Origin: Bifidobacterium santillanense | GTDB lineage: Bacteria > Actinomycetota > Actinomycetes > Actinomycetales > Bifidobacteriaceae | Length of the DNA stretch: 64,000 nt | Reading direction: 5' to 3' | Assembly (NCBI RefSeq): GCF_018555385.1 | Contig: NZ_JAFEJS010000012.1 | Span: 1-64,000, forward strand | Part shown: positions 25,238 through 37,161 of the stretch, piece by piece | How the letters are laid out: every line of letters begins with the position of its first letter | How positions within the stretch are numbered: position 1 is the stretch's first letter | Position numbers and translations under genes: made by a program | The notes under the pieces: model-generated | Seen by the model: only the letters and a program-made list of their open reading frames with translations | The model's database searches: none | Told to the model about the DNA's origin: nothing

Positions 25238-26497
25238 TTGAACCACAACAAAGGCAACCCCATCGCCAAGATCACCGCGGCCTGCTGCGCCACGATCATG
25301 CTCGCGACCCCGGCGATCGCGACCGCCGACAGCGGCGTGGACGTGTCCAACTGGCAGGGCTGCGTCAACACCAGCCGCGCCCAATCCGCGAAGAACGCCG
25401 GAACGTCGTTCGCGTTCGTCAAGGTCACCGAAGGCGCCGGCTACACCGACAAGTCCGCCGACTGCTCCATGACCGGCTTCGCCAACGCCGGCATCCGCCG
25501 CGGCGTCTACCACTTCGCCCGCCCCGACCTCGGCAACAGCCCGGAGAAGGAAGCCGACTGGTTCATCAGTCAGACCAAGGGCTACGTCAATCAGGGCGTC
25601 ATCCCCGTGCTCGACTGGGAGCCCGGCGGCAAGTGGAACACGCAGACATGGTGGGCCAAACGATGGCTCGACCGCGTCACCCAAGCGTGGGGCGTCAAAC
25701 CGCTGATCTACATGAGCGCCAGCGTCGTCCAGTCCGGCGACTGGAGGGCCGTCGCCTCGGCCGACTACGGCCTGTGGGTCGCCGGCTACCCGAGAGGCTA
25801 CACCGGCGACCGCCTGCGCAACCCCGGCAACGTGCCCTACAACGTCAGCCCGTGGAGCTTCGCCGCCGCATGGCAGTACTCCAGCAGCGGCAACGTCGCC
25901 GGCGTCGGTCAGGCTGTGGACGTCAACTGGTTCTACGGCGACGCTGTCACATGGGCCAAGTACGCCGGACAGGCCGACACCAAGCCCGTCACCCCGCCGA
26001 CCGTCACCCCCGAGGAACCCAAGCCCTCGACCCCGACCGGCGACACCGACACCCTCGCCCGCGCCGTCATCCGCGGCGAATACGGCAACATGCCACAGCG
26101 CAAGACGCTGCTCGGCAGCCGCTTCGACGAGGTACAGGCCCGCGTCAACCAGCTCCTAGCCTCCAGCGGTTCCACGTCGTCCGGCTCGTCCGGCTCGACG
26201 AGCGTGACCGTCCGCGCCGGCGACACCATGAGCGCGATCGCCCAGCGCACCGGCCTCTACCCGGTCACCGCGTGGAGCGTGCCCAGCGGCAACATCAACC
26301 GCATCTACCCCGGCCAGACCGTCACCTACCGCGGCGCGTCCAAGACCACCACGTCCACCACGCGACGCCACACCGTCAGGGCAGGGGAGACACTGGGCAC
26401 GATCGCGGCCGCCAACGGCGTCAGCGTCTCGCAGATCAGAGGCTACCGGTCCGGTAACCCCAACCTGATCTACGTCGGCGAAACCCTCTACTGGTGA
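25238..26497 (+). CDS. Endolysin: GH25 muramidase with CW_7 and two LysM domains
   Basis: 419 aa. TTG start, preceded by AGGAAGGA. N-terminal signal peptide (ITAACCATIMLATPAIATA, cut near residue 29), so it may leave the cell by the Sec route rather than through holin pores. GH25 muramidase follows (DVSNWQ, FVKVTEGAGY, VLDWEP; Asp/Glu acid pair) to about residue 235. Then a Pro/Thr linker, a CW_7-type segment (LARAVIRGEYGN, residues ~270-310), and two LysM repeats (VRAGDTMSAIAQ and VRAGETLGTIAA) for peptidoglycan binding. It cleaves the glycan backbone at host lysis. Confidence 0.93.
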   Translation: MNHNKGNPIAKITAACCATIMLATPAIATADSGVDVSNWQGCVNTSRAQSAKNAGTSFAFVKVTEGAGYTDKSADCSMTGFANAGIRRGVYHFARPDLGNSPEKEADWFISQTKGYVNQGVIPVLDWEPGGKWNTQTWWAKRWLDRVTQAWGVKPLIYMSASVVQSGDWRAVASADYGLWVAGYPRGYTGDRLRNPGNVPYNVSPWSFAAAWQYSSSGNVAGVGQAVDVNWFYGDAVTWAKYAGQADTKPVTPPTVTPEEPKPSTPTGDTDTLARAVIRGEYGNMPQRKTLLGSRFDEVQARVNQLLASSGSTSSGSSGSTSVTVRAGDTMSAIAQRTGLYPVTAWSVPSGNINRIYPGQTVTYRGASKTTTSTTRRHTVRAGETLGTIAAANGVSVSQIRGYRSGNPNLIYVGETLYW

Positions 26498-26509
26498 AAG
26501 GATATGGAG

Positions 26510-26773
26510 ATGAACGAGGACAACGTGCCCCGGTGGCTCATCCCCAACAAGGTCTATGACGTGCTCAAATGGGTCGGCCTGCTCGTCCTGCCCGCGGTGA
26601 GCACCTTCGTCGGCACCGTCGGCCCCGCGTGGGGCCTTCCGTACTCCAACCAGATCATCATCACGCTCAACGCCAGCGGCACCCTCATCGGCGCCGTGAT
26701 CGGCGCAAGCGCGGTAAAGGCCCAACTGGCCGCCGCGCGCACCGCCAAGGCCCCGGACAAGCCCGAGGCCTGA
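26510..26773 (+). CDS. Holin, r1t type
   Basis: 87 aa with two hydrophobic segments (VLKWVGLLVLPAVSTFVGTV and the stretch ending TLIGAVIGAS) and a charged C-terminus. The VYDVLKW...LPAVSTFVGT...WGLPYSNQI pattern is that of the phage r1t holin family, which forms membrane lesions timing lysis. GAAAGGA (26496-26502) is 7 nt from the ATG at 26510; an in-frame ATG at 26504 is too close. A strong terminator follows. Confidence 0.85.
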   Translation: MNEDNVPRWLIPNKVYDVLKWVGLLVLPAVSTFVGTVGPAWGLPYSNQIIITLNASGTLIGAVIGASAVKAQLAAARTAKAPDKPEA

Positions 26774-26780
26774 CAAACCA

Positions 26781-26809
26781 CCCCCACCCCCATAGGGTGG
26801 GGGCTTTTT
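26781..26809 (+). terminator. Terminator at the end of the lysis operon
   Basis: Stem CCCCCACCC/GGGTGGGGG with a 5-nt loop and five T, 8 nt after the holin stop. Confidence 0.9.
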
Positions 26810-26830
26810 CGCGTTTGTGGCACAATGGGA

Positions 26831-26970
26831 CGTGCCATGGAGCCCCACGGGCCGGTGCGATCGAACCGGCGGCACGAAGTCGCAGCCTAGGAGCGGCGGA
26901 CGTCGCAAAGGCGTGAGCCGAAAGAGCGGGCTTGCCGGTAGCCAAGACGGTTGCGGCCCGGACATGGCAC
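26831..26970 (+). ncRNA. Candidate structured RNA between holin and integrase
   Basis: About 140 nt without a gene, filling the gap up to the integrase stop codon. The ends pair perfectly: GTGCCATG (26832-26839) with CATGGCAC (26963-26970). The same left arm can instead pair with GGCACG (26871-26876), enclosing an inner GCCGGT/ACCGGC hairpin, so two exclusive folds are possible. Strand and promoter are not certain. No tRNA or known RNA family fits. Confidence 0.35.
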
Positions 26971-27795
26971 CTAAGCGCCCAAGGCGACGGCGTCCACGGC
27001 GACCCTCAGCCGCGAGTCCGGCAGCGCGACGTAGCGCTGCGTCGTCTCCACGCTCTCATGCCCCAAGAGCTTCGACACGAGGAAGATGTCGGCCGTGGCC
27101 TGATAGGTCATCGTCGCGTACCGGTGCCGCAGGCTGTGCGTCGTCCATCCGCCCCCTAGGAGAGCGCCGACGTGCTTGCCTATGTAGGACTGCTCGCAGT
27201 GCGGCTCCCAGCGTCCGGGGAAGAGGTAGCCTTTGTGCTTCAGTATCTCGGCGGCGAGATCGTCGGAGAGGGGGACTATGCGTTGCTTGTCGCCCTTGCC
27301 TCGGACTATGAGGCTCTTGCCGTGAAGGTCGTCCATGACGTCGTCGGAGCTTACGCACGCTATTTCGGCCCTTCTGAGGCCCGCTTCCGCGCCGAGACGT
27401 ATCATCAGCCGTTCCGACTCGGTTGCGCGGCCCAGAGCGGCCAGAATGACCCTGTCCGGGCATGGTCTGGGGTGCGCCTGCGGTCGCTTCACGCTGGGAA
27501 GCCCCTCGGAGGGGTCGTCTGGGCGCCGTCCCGAGTGCTTGAGCCATCGAAAGTACGACACGGCAGCGTTCCGCGAGCTCTTGCGCGTCTCGGGCTTCCA
27601 GTCGTGGTCCGCGTACCACTCGACGATGTCCTCGACGGTCACGTCCAAGGGGCTGCCGCCGAGGCCGAGGCTGAGGGCCTGTATCTGGTAGCGGCGCGTC
27701 TTGCGCGTCTGTTCGGAGTAGCCGGCCGCCCTCAGTGAGGCCAGCCATTTGTCTATCGATTCGCGCCATTGCGGCGCCGGTTGTTTAGTAGCCAT
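26971..27795 (-). CDS. Tyrosine-family integrase
   Basis: 274 aa site-specific recombinase. N-terminal SAM-like core-binding domain (WLASLRAAGYSEQTRKTRRYQ), then the catalytic domain with the full set of residues: Arg in GLRRAEI, Lys in RGKGDKQRIVPL, HSLRHRYAT, His in LLGHESVETTQ and the nucleophile Tyr in RYVAL. It lies beside the tRNA-fMet gene, with transcription running away from it and into the phage. It is convergent with the lysis genes. It would catalyse insertion at the tRNA 3' end. No excisionase is visible in the window. Confidence 0.93.
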   Translation of the reverse strand: MATKQPAPQWRESIDKWLASLRAAGYSEQTRKTRRYQIQALSLGLGGSPLDVTVEDIVEWYADHDWKPETRKSSRNAAVSYFRWLKHSGRRPDDPSEGLPSVKRPQAHPRPCPDRVILAALGRATESERLMIRLGAEAGLRRAEIACVSSDDVMDDLHGKSLIVRGKGDKQRIVPLSDDLAAEILKHKGYLFPGRWEPHCEQSYIGKHVGALLGGGWTTHSLRHRYATMTYQATADIFLVSKLLGHESVETTQRYVALPDSRLRVAVDAVALGA

Positions 27796-27857
27796 GTCAC
27801 GCCATCGTCAATCGCTGTGGAAGGGCCGTCGGTAGGGGAACGCCGAAGGATACGAAA

Positions 27858-27893
27858 AAGGCCGCCAACGATTACGTTGACGGCCTTCCGCTG
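27858..27893 (-). terminator. Terminator downstream of tRNA-fMet
   Basis: On the minus strand GGCCGTCAACG pairs with CGTTGGCGGCC around a TAAT loop (one wobble), followed by five T. It lies 3' of the tRNA, between it and the integrase, so after insertion the tRNA probably uses a phage-supplied terminator. Confidence 0.8.
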
Positions 27894-27897
27894 TTAG

Positions 27898-27971
27898 TAG
27901 CGGGGCTAGGATTTGAACCTAGGACCTCTGGGTTATGAGCCCAGCGAGCTACCGAGCTGCTCCACCCCGCG
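27898..27971 (-). tRNA. Initiator tRNA-fMet (CAU); prophage insertion site
   Basis: Complete cloverleaf on the minus strand with anticodon CAU. Initiator marks are present: an unpaired C1-U72 end, A11:U24, and three G:C pairs (GGG/CCC) at the base of the anticodon stem. No CCA is encoded (ends in A73). The 3' end faces the integrase, the usual geometry for tRNA attachment sites. The matching att copy at the other end of the prophage lies outside the window. Confidence 0.92.
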
Positions 27972-27999
27972 TCGGCTTGTCTTTGCGACAGCTCTATCT

Positions 28000-28027
28000 A
28001 ATTTACCGTCGAATCGAAATACGTCAA
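28000..28027 (-). promoter_or_regulatory. Promoter of tRNA-fMet
   Basis: On the minus strand TTGACG (28027-28022), a 16-bp spacer, then TAAATT (28005-28000), followed about 29 nt later by the tRNA 5' end. Confidence 0.65.
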
Positions 28028-28141
28028 CCCCGGCGTGTCGCGCCGTGGGGGCGTGGAAAACCGACGTGGTGATAAGCGGCCATAACCACAAGCTATGGGG
28101 CCCGCCGCGCCGCATATCCGCATAGTGGCCATAATGAAGAC

Positions 28142-29176
28142 ATGCCTATCAAGATCCCCAGCGGCCTTCCGGCCAGAGCCATCCTCGACTCGGAGCGCAT
28201 CTTCGCGCTCGAGAAGCCCGAGGCGGAGCGTCAGCGCGTCCGCCCGCTCAGGCTGGTGATCCTGAACCTCATGCCCAAGAAGATCGAGACCGAGACCCAG
28301 CTGCTGCGTCTGATCTCGAAGTCCCCGCTGCAGGTCGAGGTCGACTTCATGAAGACCTCCACGCACGAGGCCACGCACGTCAGCCGCGACCATCTGGTCA
28401 AGTTCTACGAGACGCTCGACGCGTTCCGCGACAACTACTACGACGGCTTCGTCGTCACCGGCGCGCCCGTCGAGCACATGCCGTTCGAACAGGTCGATTA
28501 CTGGGACGAGTTCCGGTCGATCCTCGACTGGGCGTCCACCCACGTCTTCTCCACGATGTACCTGTGCTGGGGCGCGATGGCGGCGCTCCACGAACGCTAC
28601 GGCGTGCGCAAGGTCGACTACGCGAAGAAGGTGTTCGGCGTCTTCCCGCAGTACCTGCAGGACGAGTACTGCTTCCTGACCAACGGCTTCGACGAGATCG
28701 CCCTGCAGCCGCATTCGCGCCTCGCGGGCGTGAACGAGGACGACGTGCGCGCCAACCCGGACCTGCAGATCCTCACGTGGGGGCCGCGCTCCGGCCCGGG
28801 CCTGATCGCCACGCGCGATTTCTCCGAGGTGTTCGCCCTCGGCCACTGGGAGTACGGCAAGTACACGCTCGCCGAGGAGTACGAGCGCGACATGAAGAAG
28901 GGAATGGACAATGTGCCGTTCCCGGAGAACTACTTCCCGCACGACGACCCGTCGCTCGAGCCGCTGTTCGCCTGGCGCGCGCACGCGAACCTGCTGTGGC
29001 GCAACTGGCTCAACTGGGTGTACCAGACCACGCCGTATGACCTCGCGGAGGTACCGGAGCTGCGCGCCGAGAAGCGCCTCGGCACCGACCGCTCGATCCG
29101 TCACGAGCCGGGCGGTCCGCGCGGGGACGACTTCGCGCCGTTCATCCGCGACGGCTACGGCGTGATCCGGCACTGA
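28142..29176 (+). CDS. metA: Homoserine O-acetyltransferase (MetA family)
   Basis: 344 aa. First committed step of methionine synthesis: acylates the hydroxyl of homoserine. MetA signatures are clear (LNLMPKKIETE near residue 42, SPLQVEVDF, catalytic C142 in LCWG, GHWEYGKY with the His/Glu pair). Residue 111, which selects the acyl donor in this family, is Glu (TGAPVEHMPF); Glu111 enzymes use acetyl-CoA, Gly111 enzymes succinyl-CoA. No leader regulator or SAM riboswitch is seen; a CATAAT at 28130-28135 sits so close to the ATG that a leaderless message is possible. Confidence 0.93.
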   Translation: MPIKIPSGLPARAILDSERIFALEKPEAERQRVRPLRLVILNLMPKKIETETQLLRLISKSPLQVEVDFMKTSTHEATHVSRDHLVKFYETLDAFRDNYYDGFVVTGAPVEHMPFEQVDYWDEFRSILDWASTHVFSTMYLCWGAMAALHERYGVRKVDYAKKVFGVFPQYLQDEYCFLTNGFDEIALQPHSRLAGVNEDDVRANPDLQILTWGPRSGPGLIATRDFSEVFALGHWEYGKYTLAEEYERDMKKGMDNVPFPENYFPHDDPSLEPLFAWRAHANLLWRNWLNWVYQTTPYDLAEVPELRAEKRLGTDRSIRHEPGGPRGDDFAPFIRDGYGVIRH

Positions 29177-29762
29177 TCCGGCGCCGGCCGGGCCGTTCGA
29201 CCGTGAACCGTCCGCAGGGTGGCTCACCTTGGTCCGACTGGCGAACCGTGGCCTGTCCGCATCGTGGACGCGAAAAGTTGCGGAACGACGGCGAATTCAG
29301 GCGCCGGACGCCCCTGTGTCCGGTATCGGGGCGTCCGTTGGCGGCGTGTCTTGGAGGGTTCTCACGGTAAGGGCTTACAAATTTCCGGCCTGGCAGTCGA
29401 TGTCATATAGACAGCGAAAGTCCTGTTGTCCAAGAGATAGATGGCGAAGGAAACGCCCGGGAAAGCGCTGGAAAACAGCCTCAATCAACAGGACACGTCC
29501 ACGGGCCTTGGCGCGGGTTTGATTTTGTCCGAACACAGGCCAATAATCACAGTTCAGTCATTCGGAGCCGAATGCTGCGACGATCGCGTTCGGGTCCGGG
29601 CGCGCCCGCCGCGGCAGCCGGTGCCGGAATCGGTCGAGAGGAAGAAGGAGACGGTCGCGTGATGCATCGTATGACGCATCCCATGCGGTAACGTCTCGGA
29701 CATATTCGCCCTCCCGTCGGGTATAGACTGACAGCTGATTTCAAGAAGCAGGAGGTGCGAGA
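29177..29762 (+). other. Intergenic region metA-atpB (about 585 bp)
   Basis: No convincing gene. It holds a 10-bp stem CGGACGCCCC/GGGGCGTCCG (29305-29337), possibly ending metA transcription without a T-run; a distant 9-bp inverted repeat GTCCTGTTG/CAACAGGAC enclosing about 55 nt (near 29421-29497); and a short palindrome CATTCGG-AG-CCGAATG near 29560. A TATAGA (29722-29727) is a weak -10 candidate for the atp operon, with a poor -35. An open frame at 29441-29662 is not supported. Confidence 0.5.
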
Positions 29763-30877
<1,115 letters not shown>

Positions 30878-30982
30878 TTGCCGCGCGCGTCGGGTTCGCG
30901 TGTGTCCCCGCGGGACCGCGCCGGGCGCCGTCGCGCAACGTGGTAGTCGAAGGAAAGTGAAGCAAACGAAAGGAGAACGAAT

Positions 30983-31501
30983 ATGACTTTCGCGGCAGAG
31001 GGCGGCATCTCGCTGTTCATCCCCAAGGTCTACGACATCGTGTGGTCGCTCATCATCCTGGCGATCGTCGCGCTGTTCTTCTACAAGTTCTTCATGCCGA
31101 AGTTCCAGGCCGTGTTCGACGAGCGCGCCGCCAAGATCGAAGGCGGCATCGCGAAGGCGGAGCAGGCCCAGAAGGACGCCGATGCGGCGAAGGCCAAGTA
31201 CGAGGCCCAGCTGAGCACCGCCCGCGTCGAGGCGGCCAAGATCCGCGACGACGCCCGTGCGGAGGCATCGCACATCATCGCCGACGCCCGTTCCCGCGCC
31301 GAGTCCGACGCGGCGCAGATCACCGCCAACGCGCAGCGCTCCATCGAGTCGCAGCAGCAGCAGGCGCTGGTCTCCCTGAAGGGCGAGGTCGGCACGCTGG
31401 CCACCGCGCTGGCGGGCAAGATCCTCGGCGCGAAGCTCGAAAGCAAGGACGTGCAGTCGTCGATGATCGATTCGATGCTCGACGAGCTGGACAAGAAGTG
31501 A
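30983..31501 (+). CDS. atpF: ATP synthase F0 subunit b
   Basis: 172 aa peripheral stalk protein. One N-terminal membrane helix (VWSLIILAIVALFFYKFF, about residues 20-37), then a long charged Ala-rich helix dimerising in the cytoplasm and contacting delta. Ribosome binding site AAAGGAGAACG. The stop overlaps the region leading into atpH. Confidence 0.95.
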   Translation: MTFAAEGGISLFIPKVYDIVWSLIILAIVALFFYKFFMPKFQAVFDERAAKIEGGIAKAEQAQKDADAAKAKYEAQLSTARVEAAKIRDDARAEASHIIADARSRAESDAAQITANAQRSIESQQQQALVSLKGEVGTLATALAGKILGAKLESKDVQSSMIDSMLDELDKK

Positions 31502-31541
31502 TGTTGGACATCGTCAACCGCAATCGGAAAGGGAGGTGACC

Positions 31542-32369
31542 ATGCGAGGAGAGGCATCGCGTATCGCTGACCGCGAGTCGCGTGATTCGCTGGCCCCGAA
31601 GCTGCGCGACACCGGCAAGGACGCGTGGCGGATCGGCAACGAGCTGTTCAAGATCACCGGTGTGCTGGACCGCAACATCGCGCTCGAGCGCGCGCTGACG
31701 GACCCCTCGAGGCCGGTCGCCGACAAGACCGCCGTCCTCAAGGAGCTCTTCAAGGGCGCCGAGCACCCGATGACGATGGAGATCATGCTCGATCTGGTCG
31801 CCCGTCGTTGGTCGCGCGCGAGGGACATCGCCAACGCGGTCGAGGACTTCGGCGTGGACGCCATGATGTACTACGCGGATGCCACCGGCACCACGCTGCA
31901 GGTGTCCATCGAGCTGTCCGAGCTGCACTCGGCCCTGCTGGGTCTGCCGGTCGTGCGCGCCAAGCTGTACGACGACCAGGCCTCCAGCGAGGCCCGCGTC
32001 AAGCTGTTCCGCGAGGTGTTCGAGGGCAAGAACCTCAACGTCGTCACGATGAGGCTCGCCGAGCACGCGACCTGCAACCTGCGTCGCCGTCGCTATCTGG
32101 AGACCATCCAGTGGCTCATCAACAAGTTCTCCCGCCACATGGGCGAGTCGATGGTCACCGTGACCACCGCAAGCCCGCTGACGAAGGAGCAGAGCGAGCG
32201 TCTGGAGAAGATCTACACGGCCAAGGCCGGCCGTCCGGTGCACATCAACCCGGTGGTCGACCCGAGCGTGCTGGGCGGCATGCGCATCCAGATCGGCGAC
32301 GAGGTCACGGACAACACCGTGGTCGCGCAGCTGCAGCACCTGCACCGCACGGTGAAGGCCGGCGCCTGA
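31542..32369 (+). CDS. atpH: ATP synthase F1 subunit delta
   Basis: 275 aa. Connects the b stalk to the top of alpha3beta3. The helical N-terminal domain is longer than in E. coli (177 aa), as usual for actinobacteria, where delta runs to about 270-280 aa. The conserved C-terminal end is LGGMRIQIGDEVTDNTV. GGGAGG lies 6-7 nt before the ATG at 31542; the in-frame GTG at 31536 overlaps it. Confidence 0.93.
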   Translation: MRGEASRIADRESRDSLAPKLRDTGKDAWRIGNELFKITGVLDRNIALERALTDPSRPVADKTAVLKELFKGAEHPMTMEIMLDLVARRWSRARDIANAVEDFGVDAMMYYADATGTTLQVSIELSELHSALLGLPVVRAKLYDDQASSEARVKLFREVFEGKNLNVVTMRLAEHATCNLRRRRYLETIQWLINKFSRHMGESMVTVTTASPLTKEQSERLEKIYTAKAGRPVHINPVVDPSVLGGMRIQIGDEVTDNTVVAQLQHLHRTVKAGA

Positions 32370-32474
32370 GCCGACGGCCGTGCCGTGCCGGGCCCGGACA
32401 TCCGTGCCCACACCAGTCGCAAGACTGAGCAAAGCAAGACTTGGGAACCCAAGAAAAACAATGAAGGAGTGATC

Positions 32475-34103
<1,629 letters not shown>

Positions 34104-34106
34104 GCC

Positions 34107-35027
34107 ATGGGCTCGCAACTCGCATTGAAATCACGCATCCGCTCCACCGAGTCGTTGGAGAAGATCTTCAACGCCCAGGAGATGATCGCGTCTTCGCACA
34201 TCGCCAAGGCACGTGACGTCGCCTTGAACGCGAAGCCGTACACCGATGCGATTTTCGATGCCGTGCAAGCGCTGGTGGCGCACACCCATATCACGCATCC
34301 GATCGCGGTGAAGGACGAGAACAACCCGCGCGTGGCCGTTCTCGCCCTCACCTCGGATCGTGGCATGGCCGGCCCGTACACCTCTTCGATCATCCGAGAG
34401 ACGGAGACGCTGCTCGCCCGTCTCGAGGGTGAAGGCAAGAAGCCGGAGCTGTTCGTGTACGGGCGTCGCGGTTCGACGTACTACAAGTACCGCAACCGTG
34501 ACGTCGTGGCCACGTGGGAGGGCGACACCGACCAGCCCGGCGTGGAAATCGCCGAGACCATCTCCAACACCCTGATGGACGCCTACATGAAGCCGGCGGA
34601 CCAGGGCGGAGTCTCGGAGCTCTACATCGTCTACACCGAGTTCATCAACATGGTGGTGCAGAAGGTGCGCGTGCTGCGCATGCTGCCCGTCGAGATCGTC
34701 GGGAACACGGCCTCCGTGCCGGATCCGGACCAGGAGGTCGACACGGCGAACATGTCGCCGCTGTACGCCTTCGAGCCGAGCCTCGACGAGGTGCTGGACG
34801 CGATCCTGCCGAAGTACATCCAGTCCCGCATCCACGAATGCCTGCTGACCGCCGCCGCCTCCGAGACGGCGAGCCGCCAGAACGCGATGCACACGGCCAC
34901 CGACAACGCACGCAACCTGATCGACACCCTCACGCGCAAGCTCAACGCCTCGCGCCAGGCCTCGATCACCCAGGAACTTACCGAGATCATCGGCAGTGCC
35001 GATGCTCTGAATACAAAGGAAGAGTAG
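34107..35027 (+). CDS. atpG: ATP synthase F1 subunit gamma
   Basis: 306 aa, the central rotating shaft. N- and C-terminal helices forming the coiled coil are conserved (SRIRSTESLEKIFNAQEMIASSHIAKAR; SRQNAMHTATDNARNLI). The middle Rossmann-like domain is present (ALTSDRGMAGPY). It starts 3 nt after the atpA stop. Confidence 0.95.
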   Translation: MGSQLALKSRIRSTESLEKIFNAQEMIASSHIAKARDVALNAKPYTDAIFDAVQALVAHTHITHPIAVKDENNPRVAVLALTSDRGMAGPYTSSIIRETETLLARLEGEGKKPELFVYGRRGSTYYKYRNRDVVATWEGDTDQPGVEIAETISNTLMDAYMKPADQGGVSELYIVYTEFINMVVQKVRVLRMLPVEIVGNTASVPDPDQEVDTANMSPLYAFEPSLDEVLDAILPKYIQSRIHECLLTAAASETASRQNAMHTATDNARNLIDTLTRKLNASRQASITQELTEIIGSADALNTKEE

Positions 35028-36523
<1,496 letters not shown>

Positions 36524-36524
<1 letters not shown>

Positions 36525-36820
36525 TGGCTGGATCGGACAAGACCACGATGCAGGTCAACATCGTCGCGGCCGACCACCCCGTGTGGCACGGCGAGGCGAA
36601 GAGCGTGACCATCCCCGCCTACGAGGGCGGCATGGGCATCCTGCCGAACCATGAGCCGGTGCTCACGGTCATCAAGCAGGGTACGGTCACCGTGGTTGAA
36701 CCCGACGACGACCGTCATATGTTCGAAGTCACCGACGGATTCATCTCCTTCGATTCGAACAAGCTCACCGTGGCCGTCGAGCGCGGCCGCGACGTGCAGT
36801 ACTCCACCACGGAGCAGTGA
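36524..36820 (+). CDS. atpC: ATP synthase F1 subunit epsilon
   Basis: 98 aa, β-sandwich rotor subunit (VNIVAADHPVWHGEAKSVTIPAYEG; MGILPNHEPVL). The C-terminal helical hairpin that inhibits the enzyme in E. coli is missing; actinobacterial epsilon subunits of about this length are known. Last gene of the operon; a terminator follows. Confidence 0.93.
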
Positions 36821-36842
36821 CCCTTCGCATCGCGAACGCATG

Positions 36843-36882
36843 AAGCGCCCCGGCGCCCGTTCACTCGGGTACCGGGGCGCTT
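36843..36882 (+). terminator. Terminator of the atp operon
   Basis: Eleven-base-pair stem AAGCGCCCCGG/CCGGGGCGCTT, 18-nt loop, short T-run, 22 nt after the atpC stop. Confidence 0.75.
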
Positions 36883-37008
36883 TCGCATGTCCGGCGCCGT
36901 GCGGGCGGGGGAGTCTGGGAGTCTCGCCGACGGTGCTGCGGATCCCAGGGGAGGGGGTCCGGCGCCTCTCCCGATTCGAGGTGCGACTTGCGGCGGGTGA
37001 CGGTTCGC

Positions 37009-37052
37009 GATGACAATGGGGTGACAATGGGGCGACAATGGGGTGACAATGG
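37009..37052 (+). repeat. Four tandem 11-bp repeats (GRYGACAATGG)
   Basis: Four head-to-tail copies with period exactly 11 bp, differing only in the second and third bases, in the 340-bp gap between atpC and the zinc-ribbon gene. The rest of this gap holds the atp terminator and nothing else I can name. Confidence 0.85.
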
Positions 37053-37161
37053 ACGCGGAATGCATATCGTCCGTCCGCGGGTCCACGCGCGTGGTGCGTG
37101 AGCCCGCGGCCGTGAGCCCATGGTCCGCGGGTCGTCAAGGTCGTCAGGCAAGGAGGACGCC

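Noticed and set aside
26840..26930. tRNA-like T-arm (GGTTCGATC on the minus strand) between holin and integrase
   Set aside because: The stem-loop sizes do not allow a cloverleaf; kept only as a candidate structured RNA.
27972..28141. Looked for a SAM riboswitch or T-box before metA
   Set aside because: No matching core sequence or terminator/antiterminator pair is visible.
29441..29662. 73-codon open frame upstream of atpB
   Set aside because: No ribosome binding site, no recognisable pattern, Arg/Pro-rich end; treated as intergenic.
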